The notes under the pieces were generated by a model. That model was not told where the DNA came from. It ran no database searches and saw only the letters and a program-made list of their open reading frames with translations. From assembly GCA_900543945.1 (NCBI GenBank), contig UQTN01000132.1, positions 1 through 5,193 of the forward strand: DNA of 5,193 bases, given 5' to 3'. The DNA is from an uncultured Collinsella sp. (lineage in GTDB: Bacteria > Actinomycetota > Coriobacteriia > Coriobacteriales > Coriobacteriaceae). Positions 1 to 5,193 of this stretch are shown here, piece after piece. Position numbers and translations under genes: made by a program. Position 1 is the first letter of the stretch, and each line of letters begins with the position of its first letter.

Positions 1-2
1 CC

Positions 3-119
3 GAGATCGAGCGCCAGGTGGCGCCCATCGAAGACCAAAAACTGCGCGAGGCCCTCGAGAATGCCATGAGAGCCAGTGCCGAGTGGGCCAAGGGCGTGCA
101 AAGCAAAAAAGAGCCTTAA
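3..119 (+). CDS. 3' end of a gene upstream of gyrB, probably DUF721/DciA-like protein (partial)
   Basis: Only the last 38 codons are present; the gene starts left of the window and ends at TAA 117-119. The readable tail contains VAPIEDQKLREALENAM followed by a charged, lysine-rich end (QSKKEP). It has helix-forming character and no membrane segment. The assignment rests on context and a weak resemblance: in actinobacteria the gene between recF and gyrB usually encodes a small DUF721 protein, a family that includes the helicase-loading/operating factor DciA, and such proteins often finish with a pattern like 'I-x-D-x-x-L-R-x-A-L'. The reading frame is supported by GC-rich third positions and by the intrinsic terminator that follows 26 bases after the stop. 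The protein could be something else; a search with the full-length gene would settle it. Confidence is good that this is a coding tail, moderate for its identity. Confidence 0.55.
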   Translation, partial: EIERQVAPIEDQKLREALENAMRASAEWAKGVQSKKEP

Positions 120-145
120 ATCGCATCTGGTGGCCTTGTAGAGCC

Positions 146-175
146 AAATACCCTCGGTCCCGAGGGTATTTTTTT
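146..175 (+). terminator. Intrinsic (rho-independent) terminator after the upstream gene
   Basis: AAATACCCTCGG (146-157) is followed after two bases by its exact reverse complement CCGAGGGTATTT (160-171), giving an 11-bp stem with a GTCC tetraloop. The 3' side runs into seven consecutive T (169-175). This is a textbook + strand terminator 26 bases after the upstream stop codon. On the minus strand only three T would follow the hairpin (complement of 146-148), so it should act mainly in the + direction. It separates the upstream gene from gyrB, or acts as an attenuator if transcription reads through. Confidence 0.93.
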
Positions 176-206
176 ACGATAAACTAGTAAGGCTGTACAC
201 ATTTTC
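169..206 (+). promoter_or_regulatory. AT-rich gyrB leader, possible promoter region
   Basis: After the terminator only 49 bases remain before the gyrB start, so a dedicated gyrB promoter must be very compact or overlap the terminator. The stretch is AT-rich in an otherwise GC-rich window. TACGAT (175-180) matches the -10 consensus at 4 of 6 positions and TAAACT (180-185) also at 4 of 6, but no good -35 lies 16-18 bases upstream of either, since that space is taken by the GC-rich hairpin. TGTACA (194-199) is a 6-base palindrome of unknown meaning. The promoter call is therefore weak. Confidence 0.22.
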
Positions 207-213
207 TTGACTG

Positions 214-220
214 AAGGAGG
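214..220 (+). promoter_or_regulatory. gyrB ribosome binding site
   Basis: AAGGAGG lies four bases before GTG 225 and is a full-strength Shine-Dalgarno sequence. It decides the start: the in-frame TTG at 207 lies upstream of this site and would place it inside the coding region, and the overlapping GTG at 223 is in another frame that soon stops. Confidence 0.9.
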
Positions 221-224
221 ACGT

Positions 225-2255
225 GTGGCAAACGAAAACGATTACGATGGCGGCGAGATTAAGATTCTCGAAGGTCTCGAGGCCGTTCGTAAGCGCCCGG
301 GCATGTATATCGGCTCGACGAGCGCCAGCGGTCTGCATCACCTGGTGTGGGAGATCGTTGACAACTCCGTCGACGAGGCCATGGCCGGTTTCTGCACCGA
401 GATCCAGGTGACGGTCCACGCCGACAACTCCATCACGGTCGTCGACAACGGGCGCGGCATCCCCGTCGACGAGCACCCTGTTAAAAAGATCCCGACGCTC
501 GAGGTCGTTATGACGATCTTGCACGCCGGCGGTAAGTTCGATAACTCGGCCTATAAGGTCTCGGGCGGCCTGCACGGCGTAGGCATCTCCGTCGTCAACG
601 CACTGTCCAAGCGCGTGGTCGTTCAGGTTCGTCGCGATGGCAACACCTACGAGATGGAGTTCTCGCGCGGCAAGACCGTCAAGAAGATGGAGGTCGTGGG
701 CACCTCGGATTCGACGGGTACCACCGTCACCTTCTGGCCCGACGACGAGATCTTCGAGACCTGCATCTACGATTTCGATACGCTGCACAACCGTCTGCAG
801 GAGACGGCGTTCCTCAATAAGAACCTCAAGATCGTGCTGACCGACGAGCGCGAGGCGACTCCCCACGTGGAGGAGTTTTGCTACGAGGGCGGCATCATCG
901 ACTTCGTCAAGTTCCTCAACGAGGGCAAGGACGTCCCCGAGGCCTTTAAGGAGCCCATCTACATCGAGGGCAAATCGGACCCGGACGCTCCCGTGGCCAA
1001 GATGGGCGAGGTCGAGGTTTCCCTGCAGTGGAATAGCGGCTACGGCGAGAACGTCATGTCGTTTGCCAACGACATCTACACTCCCGAGGGCGGCATGCAC
1101 CTTGAGGGCTTCCGCACCGCGCTCACCCGCGTGATCAACGACTACGCGCGCAAACAGAACCTGCTCAAGGAAAAAGACGCCAACCTGACCGGCGACGATG
1201 TGCGCGAGGGCCTTTCGGCCGTTATCTCGGTCAAGCTGCCCGATCCGCAGTTTGAGGGGCAGACCAAGGCCAAGCTCGGTAGCTCCTATATGCGCGCGCT
1301 CACGCTCAAGATCGTGACCGACGGCCTCGCCGATTACTTGGAGGAGCATCCCAAGCCCGCCCGCGAGATCGTCAAGAAGGCGCAACAGGCCTGCAAGGCG
1401 CGCAACGCCGCCCGCAAGGCGCGCGAGGCGACCCGCCGCAAGAGCCTGCTCGAGACGGCGTCCCTGCCCGGTAAGCTCGCTGACTGCTCGGTGCGCGATG
1501 CCGAGCTGACCGAGCTCTTCATCGTAGAGGGCGACTCGGCAGGCGGTTCGGCCAAGGACGGCCGTCGCCGAGACATCCAGGCGATTCTGCCCCTGCGCGG
1601 CAAGATTCTGAACGTCGAACGCGTTGGTGACCATCGCGCGTTCTCGAGTGACACCATCCAGTCGCTGATTACCGCGATCGGCTGCGGCGTCACGACGAGT
1701 GCCGGCGACGGCGGCGACTTCGATATCACCAAGGCGCGCTACCACAAGATCATCATCATGACCGATGCAGACGTCGACGGTGCGCATATCCGCATCCTGC
1801 TGCTGACGTTCTTCTACAAGTACATGCGTCCGCTGATCGATGCCGGCTACGTCTATGTTGCCTGCCCGCCCATCTTTGGCATTAAGGTGCGCAACAAGAT
1901 CCACTACGTGTATCCCAACGGCCGCCAGCCCGAAGACGAGATCCTGCGCGACACCATCCAGAGTCTGGGCCTGAACCCCGACGACAACGACGAGGACGGC
2001 AAGGCCAAGGACGGCAAGATCACCAAGAAGCGGAAGGGCTATACCGTCCAGCGCTACAAGGGCCTGGGCGAGATGGACCCCAAGCAGCTCGCCTCGACGA
2101 CGATGGATCCCAAGACCCGCATCCTGCAGCGCGTGTCGATCGAGGATGCCGTGGTGGCAGACCGCGCCGTGCGCGAGCTGATGGGTTCCGAGGTCGGCTA
2201 TCGCCGCGAGTACATCGAAAAACACGCGCACGACGCGCGCTTCTTAGACGCCTAA
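225..2255 (+). CDS. gyrB: DNA gyrase subunit B (ATPase subunit)
   Basis: GyrB is the cytoplasmic ATPase subunit of A2B2 gyrase; ATP binding closes its N-gate around the DNA segment to be passed. The GTG start at 225 gives 676 residues, typical for Gram-positive and actinobacterial GyrB and lacking the roughly 165-residue insertion of E. coli. The GHKL ATPase domain (about 15-230) shows EIVDN (E43 catalytic base, N47 for Mg-ATP), DNGRGIP (D74, R77, P80) and the GGLHGVG lid (114-120). R137 aligns with the aminocoumarin residue R136 of E. coli. The transducer domain (about 235-400) carries QTKAKLG with the ATP-sensing lysine K348. The TOPRIM domain (about 430-545) has EGDSAGGSAK (E435) and DADVD (D514, D516), the metal ligands, plus PLRGKILN with Arg at the E. 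coli K447 position, as is common in Gram-positives. The tail domain has QRYKGLGEMD (609-618) and ends DARFLDA. A lysine/aspartate-rich stretch lies at 586-604. No frameshift or missing catalytic residue is seen. Confidence 0.98.
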   Translation: MANENDYDGGEIKILEGLEAVRKRPGMYIGSTSASGLHHLVWEIVDNSVDEAMAGFCTEIQVTVHADNSITVVDNGRGIPVDEHPVKKIPTLEVVMTILHAGGKFDNSAYKVSGGLHGVGISVVNALSKRVVVQVRRDGNTYEMEFSRGKTVKKMEVVGTSDSTGTTVTFWPDDEIFETCIYDFDTLHNRLQETAFLNKNLKIVLTDEREATPHVEEFCYEGGIIDFVKFLNEGKDVPEAFKEPIYIEGKSDPDAPVAKMGEVEVSLQWNSGYGENVMSFANDIYTPEGGMHLEGFRTALTRVINDYARKQNLLKEKDANLTGDDVREGLSAVISVKLPDPQFEGQTKAKLGSSYMRALTLKIVTDGLADYLEEHPKPAREIVKKAQQACKARNAARKAREATRRKSLLETASLPGKLADCSVRDAELTELFIVEGDSAGGSAKDGRRRDIQAILPLRGKILNVERVGDHRAFSSDTIQSLITAIGCGVTTSAGDGGDFDITKARYHKIIIMTDADVDGAHIRILLLTFFYKYMRPLIDAGYVYVACPPIFGIKVRNKIHYVYPNGRQPEDEILRDTIQSLGLNPDDNDEDGKAKDGKITKKRKGYTVQRYKGLGEMDPKQLASTTMDPKTRILQRVSIEDAVVADRAVRELMGSEVGYRREYIEKHAHDARFLDA

Positions 2256-2303
2256 CCTGTTCGGCTTTCCCAGCCACCGCACCTTCGCCCTCAATCGTCG
2301 GTC

Positions 2304-2319
2304 GCGTACCCAAGTACGC
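2304..2319. repeat. Perfect small hairpin inside the spacer repeat
   Basis: GCGTAC (2304-2309), loop CCAA, then GTACGC (2314-2319) form a perfect 6-bp stem with a tetraloop at the centre of the larger inverted repeat. It would form the apical hairpin of the folded spacer RNA. Confidence 0.65.
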
Positions 2320-2322
2320 TTC

Positions 2323-2329
2323 CCTCCTC
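2323..2329 (+). promoter_or_regulatory. Possible anti-Shine-Dalgarno tract for gyrA
   Basis: CCTCCTC lies in an uninterrupted 15-base pyrimidine run (2319-2333) and is the exact reverse complement of GAGGAGG (2401-2407) in the gyrA ribosome site. It sits in the loop of the long inverted repeat. Pairing of the two would hide the gyrA ribosome site. Any pyrimidine-rich tract has some chance of matching a purine-rich ribosome site, so the regulatory role is an inference. Confidence 0.3.
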
Positions 2330-2351
2330 TTTCGAGCGAATCTGCGGCACC

Positions 2352-2380
2352 TGGAAAAGCCGTCTCCGTGGCAGGATGAT
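2352..2380 (+). promoter_or_regulatory. Weak candidate promoter for gyrA
   Basis: TGGAAA (2352-2357) and GATGAT (2375-2380) each match the sigma70-type consensus at 4 of 6 positions and are spaced by the ideal 17 bases. Transcription would begin around 2387, leaving a short leader to GTG 2412. The score is poor and the -35 overlaps the right arm of the inverted repeat, so co-transcription from gyrB remains the simpler explanation. Confidence 0.2.
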
Positions 2381-2400
2381 TAATGGACCACGCAAACCAT

Positions 2401-2408
2401 GAGGAGGT
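2401..2408 (+). promoter_or_regulatory. gyrA ribosome binding site
   Basis: GAGGAGGT is a near-perfect Shine-Dalgarno sequence ending three bases before GTG 2412; its GGAGG core is four bases from the start, the same spacing as at gyrB. It fixes the gyrA start and shows that the acidic N-terminal extension is translated. The same bases are complementary to the pyrimidine tract at 2323-2329. Confidence 0.9.
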
Positions 2409-2411
2409 AAC

Positions 2412-5153
2412 GTGGCAGACGATATCAACAATAACGAGGGTATGGGCGAGGCCGGCGATGCCGGCATGCCCGACGATCTGAAGCGCCTGCTTGCCCGTGC
2501 TGAGCAGGGCGAGGACGGCGATCCGGACGCTTATAACCCCGATGCCGATGATGATGAGGAAGAAGACGACGACGGCGAGCTCGAGGAGAGCTTTGGCGAA
2601 GTCGACCGTGGCGCCTCGGCCGGCGAGGATATCAATGGCGGCCAGCTCCAGATTTCGGAGTTCGGCCGTGAGATGAAACAGTCGTTCATCGAGTATTCGA
2701 TGTCGGTCATCACGGCGCGCGCCCTGCCGGACGTGCGCGACGGCCTAAAGCCGGTTCACCGCCGCATTCTGTACGCGATGAACGAGAGCGGCATCTACCC
2801 CAACCGTCCGCACAAGAAGTCGGCCTGGACGGTCGGCGAAGTTATCGGCAAGTACCATCCGCATGGTGACTTCGCGGTCTACGAGGCAATGGTTCGCCTG
2901 GCGCAGTGGTTCTCCATGCGCACGCCGCTCATCGACGGCCACGGCAACTTCGGCAACATCGACGGCGACGGCGCCGCTGCCATGCGTTACACCGAGAGCC
3001 GCCTGGCAAAGCCCGCCATGGAGCTGCTGCGTGACCTGCAGAAGGATACCGTCGACTGGCAGCCCAACTACGACGAATCGCTCGCCGAGCCTCAGGCGCT
3101 GCCTGCGCGCTTCCCCAACCTGCTGGTCAACGGCAGCCAGGGCATCGCCGTCGGCATGGCCACCAATATCGCCCCGCATAACCTCACCGAGGCGATCGAG
3201 GCAACCTGCTACCTGATCGATAATCCCGACGCCACTGTCGACGAGCTCATGCAGATCATGCCCGGTCCGGACTTCCCCACCGGCGCCATCATCATGGGCA
3301 GCGCCGGCATTAAGCAGAGCTACGAGACCGGCCGCGGCTCCATTACCGTGCGCGCCAAGGCCCACGTGGAATCCACCAAGACCGGCCGCAACCGCCTGGT
3401 CTTTACCGAGATTCCCTACATGGTCAACAAGGGCACCCTGCAGGAGAAGATCGCCCAGCTCGTCAACGACAAGCGCATCGAGGGCATCTCGGACATGCGC
3501 GATGAGTCCAACCAGAAGGGTATCCGTCTGGTCATCGAACTCAAGAAGGGCGTCATCCCGCAGGTCGTGCTCAACAACCTGTACAAGTACACCTCGCTGC
3601 AGGCGACCTTTGGCGCCAACAACCTGGCGCTTGTCAACGGCGTTCCCAAATGCCTGAGCCTGCGCGAGATGCTGCAGCACTACATCGACCACCAGGTCGA
3701 CGTCGTCACCCGCCGCACCCGCTTCGACCTTAAGAAGGCCCAGGCCCGCGCGCATATCCTTGAGGGCTACCTGATGGCCCTTGACCATATCGACGAGGTC
3801 ATCAGCATCATCCGCTCCTCGCAGACTGATTCCGAGGCCAGCAGCCGCCTGATCGAGCGCTTTGGCTTTACGCCCGAGCAGACCACGGCCATCCTCGAGA
3901 TGAAGCTGCGCCGCCTGACCGGCCTGGAGCGCGACAAGATTCAGGAAGAGCTGGACGGCTTGCGCCGCGCCATCGCCTACTACGAGGACCTGCTGGCGCA
4001 CGAGGAGAAGATCCTGGGCGTCATTAAGGAAGAGATGCGCGAGATCTCCAAGAAGTTCGGCGATAAGCGCCGCACCGAGATCAGCCATGTCGAGAAGGAC
4101 CTGGACGTCGAGGACCTCATTGCCGATGAGGACATGGTCGTGACCATCACCCACACCGGCTATGTCAAGCGCATCCCGGTGGCCGCCTACCGCGCCCAGA
4201 AGCGCGGCGGCAAGGGCGTGTCGGGCGTCAACCTCAAAGAGGACGACGTCATCGACGAGATGTTCATCGCGTCCACGCACGAGTACGTGCTGTTCTTCTC
4301 GAGCAAGGGTAAGGTCTATCGCCTGAAGGTGCACGAGCTGCCGGTGGGTACGCGCCAGGCGCGCGGTACCGCAATCGTCAACCTGCTGCCCTTCGAGGAG
4401 GGCGAGAAGATCGCGAGCGTCATCAGCTGCCGCGAGTTCCCTGCCGACGAGTATCTGATGTTTGCCACCAAGAGCGGCATGGTCAAGAAGACCGTGATGA
4501 GCGCGTATGACCGCAGCCGTCGCGACGGCCTGATCGCTATCAACCTGCGTGACGACGACGCGCTGCTGAACGTGCGCCGCGTGCGCGAGGGCGACAAGAT
4601 TATCCTGGCCACCACCGCGGGCAAGGCGATCATGTTCTCCGAGGAGCAGGTGCGCGCCACCGGCCGCGATACCAGCGGTGTTCGCGGTATCGGTATGAAG
4701 GACGGCGTGAGCGTTCTGGGCATGGAAGTCACTAACGGCAACGGCGATCTGTTCGTCATCACCGAGCGCGGCTACGGCAAGCGCACGCCGGTCGCGGACT
4801 ACCCGGAGCAGAATCGCGGCGGCCAGGGCGTCTACACCATCCAAATGACCGAGCGTAAGGGCAACCTCGCGGCCATGAAGACGGTGGGCCCGCAGCACGA
4901 GCTGTTCATCGTGACGGAGGGCGCGACGGTCATTCGCGTCAAGACCGACGAGATCAGCCAGACCGGCCGCGCTACCCAGGGCGTCAAGATGATGACCGTC
5001 GACGACAACGACCGCATCTGCGCCGTAGCCCGCATGACGGCCGCCAAGGAGAAGCCCGAAGGCGAAGCCACAGAAGACGGCTCTGCCCCCGAAGAAACCC
5101 CTGTCGATCTAGGCGACGGCAACGACATGCCAGAGGATCTCCTAGACGAGTAA
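2412..5153 (+). CDS. gyrA: DNA gyrase subunit A (DNA cleavage and wrapping subunit)
   Basis: GyrA cleaves and rejoins the gate DNA segment and wraps DNA to impose negative supercoils. The GTG start at 2412 gives 913 residues, longer than most GyrA. Residues 1-80 are an acidic extension (29 D/E, only four K/R), including the run DADDDEEEDDDGELEE. The core then follows E. coli GyrA with an offset of 71: R103, K113 and R118 near the cleavage site, HPHGD (149-153), the catalytic Y193 in AAMRYTE, and the DNA-bending isoleucine I245 in NGSQGIAVG. The C-gate coiled coil (about 430-560) lacks the extra segment of E. coli, as in Gram-positives. The C-terminal pinwheel (about 570-872) has the canonical GyrA box QKRGGKG (596-602) and a degenerate copy QNRGGQG (800-806). 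The last 35 or so residues are an acidic tail. Position 154 (E. coli Ser83) is Phe, codon TTC, and position 158 (E. coli Asp87) is Glu, as is usual in Gram-positives. GyrA with a GyrA box, not ParC, so the assignment is secure. It lies 156 bases after gyrB and is probably co-transcribed with it. Confidence 0.98.
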   Translation: MADDINNNEGMGEAGDAGMPDDLKRLLARAEQGEDGDPDAYNPDADDDEEEDDDGELEESFGEVDRGASAGEDINGGQLQISEFGREMKQSFIEYSMSVITARALPDVRDGLKPVHRRILYAMNESGIYPNRPHKKSAWTVGEVIGKYHPHGDFAVYEAMVRLAQWFSMRTPLIDGHGNFGNIDGDGAAAMRYTESRLAKPAMELLRDLQKDTVDWQPNYDESLAEPQALPARFPNLLVNGSQGIAVGMATNIAPHNLTEAIEATCYLIDNPDATVDELMQIMPGPDFPTGAIIMGSAGIKQSYETGRGSITVRAKAHVESTKTGRNRLVFTEIPYMVNKGTLQEKIAQLVNDKRIEGISDMRDESNQKGIRLVIELKKGVIPQVVLNNLYKYTSLQATFGANNLALVNGVPKCLSLREMLQHYIDHQVDVVTRRTRFDLKKAQARAHILEGYLMALDHIDEVISIIRSSQTDSEASSRLIERFGFTPEQTTAILEMKLRRLTGLERDKIQEELDGLRRAIAYYEDLLAHEEKILGVIKEEMREISKKFGDKRRTEISHVEKDLDVEDLIADEDMVVTITHTGYVKRIPVAAYRAQKRGGKGVSGVNLKEDDVIDEMFIASTHEYVLFFSSKGKVYRLKVHELPVGTRQARGTAIVNLLPFEEGEKIASVISCREFPADEYLMFATKSGMVKKTVMSAYDRSRRDGLIAINLRDDDALLNVRRVREGDKIILATTAGKAIMFSEEQVRATGRDTSGVRGIGMKDGVSVLGMEVTNGNGDLFVITERGYGKRTPVADYPEQNRGGQGVYTIQMTERKGNLAAMKTVGPQHELFIVTEGATVIRVKTDEISQTGRATQGVKMMTVDDNDRICAVARMTAAKEKPEGEATEDGSAPEETPVDLGDGNDMPEDLLDE

Positions 5154-5193
5154 GAGGAACTAGCTGGTAGAAAATATCAGACCCCATATATCG

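Larger units (their letters stand above)
2262..2362. repeat. Long imperfect inverted repeat in the gyrB-gyrA spacer
   Basis: The left arm 2262-2288 and the right arm 2336-2362 pair at 21 of 27 positions without gaps: CGGCTTT with AAAGCCG, one C/A mismatch, CCAG with CTGG, three mismatches, CCGCA with TGCGG, two mismatches, TTCGC with GCGAA. The arms enclose a 47-base centre containing a second, perfect hairpin. There is no T-tract after the right arm, so it is not an intrinsic terminator. It begins 7 bases after the gyrB stop and would be transcribed in a gyrB-gyrA message. It may be an RNA structure, a cruciform-prone DNA element, or a copy of a dispersed intergenic palindrome; the window alone cannot distinguish these. 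Confidence 0.7.

Noticed and set aside
207..227. TTG at 207 as an alternative, earlier gyrB start
   Set aside because: No ribosome site precedes it, and the strong AAGGAGG at 214-220 lies inside that extension, correctly placed for GTG 225.
174..2231. A 685-codon open frame on the minus strand opposite gyrB
   Set aside because: It is in exact codon register with gyrB, so it stops only where gyrB uses TTA, CTA or TCA, which this GC-rich gene almost wholly avoids. It has no family resemblance and no convincing ribosome site; it is a shadow of gyrB.
2376..2402. Eight-codon mini-frame (MINGPRKP) in the spacer ending within the gyrA ribosome site
   Set aside because: The stop TGA overlaps GAGGAGG, which would suit translational coupling, but its ATG has no properly spaced ribosome site and such short frames are common by chance.
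2383..2481. Out-of-frame ATG frame of 32 codons overlapping the gyrA start
   Set aside because: It has only a weak AGGA upstream, runs into gyrA in another frame and encodes nothing recognisable.
2940..2942. GyrA His177 (E. coli Gln106) as a second resistance change
   Set aside because: Gln106 lies in the E. coli resistance region, but DGHGNFG is, to my knowledge, a natural variant in many Gram-positive GyrA proteins, so it is not evidence of resistance.
2745..4898. A 717-codon open frame on the minus strand opposite gyrA
   Set aside because: Same explanation: in register with gyrA and ended by the complement of the CTA codon at 2745-2747. The translation is a repetitive mix of L, V, A, D and H typical of antisense shadows.
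5154..5193. Possible start of a further gene after gyrA (AGAGGAA near 5153 followed by an open frame)
   Set aside because: No ATG, GTG or TTG lies at a suitable distance; only CTG 5164 would fit, and the window ends after 40 bases. No terminator hairpin is visible either.

Overview
The window is a GC-rich chromosomal segment carrying the two DNA gyrase subunit genes in tandem on the + strand, gyrB (225-2255) followed by gyrA (2412-5153). Ahead of them lies the 3' tail of another + strand gene (3-119) and a strong intrinsic terminator. The GyrB C-terminus (ending DARFLDA), the short GyrB without the long Gram-negative insertion, the high GC content, GTG starts with strong GGAGG ribosome sites and an acidic N-terminal extension on GyrA all point to an actinobacterium. 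My best guess is a Coriobacteriia gut organism such as Collinsella; this is inference from remembered family features, not a database match. The order (small protein)-gyrB-gyrA fits the usual origin-proximal cluster dnaA-dnaN-recF-DUF721-gyrB-gyrA of actinobacteria.

Layout: 3-119 is the end of a gene, probably the DUF721/DciA-like protein that normally precedes gyrB. A near-perfect terminator hairpin with seven T (146-175) follows. Positions 176-224 hold a short AT-rich leader and the gyrB ribosome site. gyrB is followed by a 156-base spacer (2256-2411) that holds a long imperfect inverted repeat, an inner perfect hairpin, a pyrimidine tract complementary to the gyrA ribosome site, and the gyrA ribosome site itself. 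gyrA runs almost to the right edge. The last 40 bases (5154-5193) hold nothing I can assign.

The two proteins form the A2B2 gyrase, which introduces negative supercoils using ATP: GyrB supplies the ATPase and TOPRIM metal site, GyrA the DNA-cleaving tyrosine and the DNA-wrapping C-terminal pinwheel. All core catalytic residues are visible in both. This is mainly a conserved housekeeping locus; I do not see a new system in it. The points most worth a second look are a phenylalanine at the GyrA position equivalent to E. coli Ser83 (a classical quinolone-resistance change), the roughly 70-residue acidic N-terminal extension of GyrA, and the structured gyrB-gyrA spacer with a possible anti-Shine-Dalgarno element.
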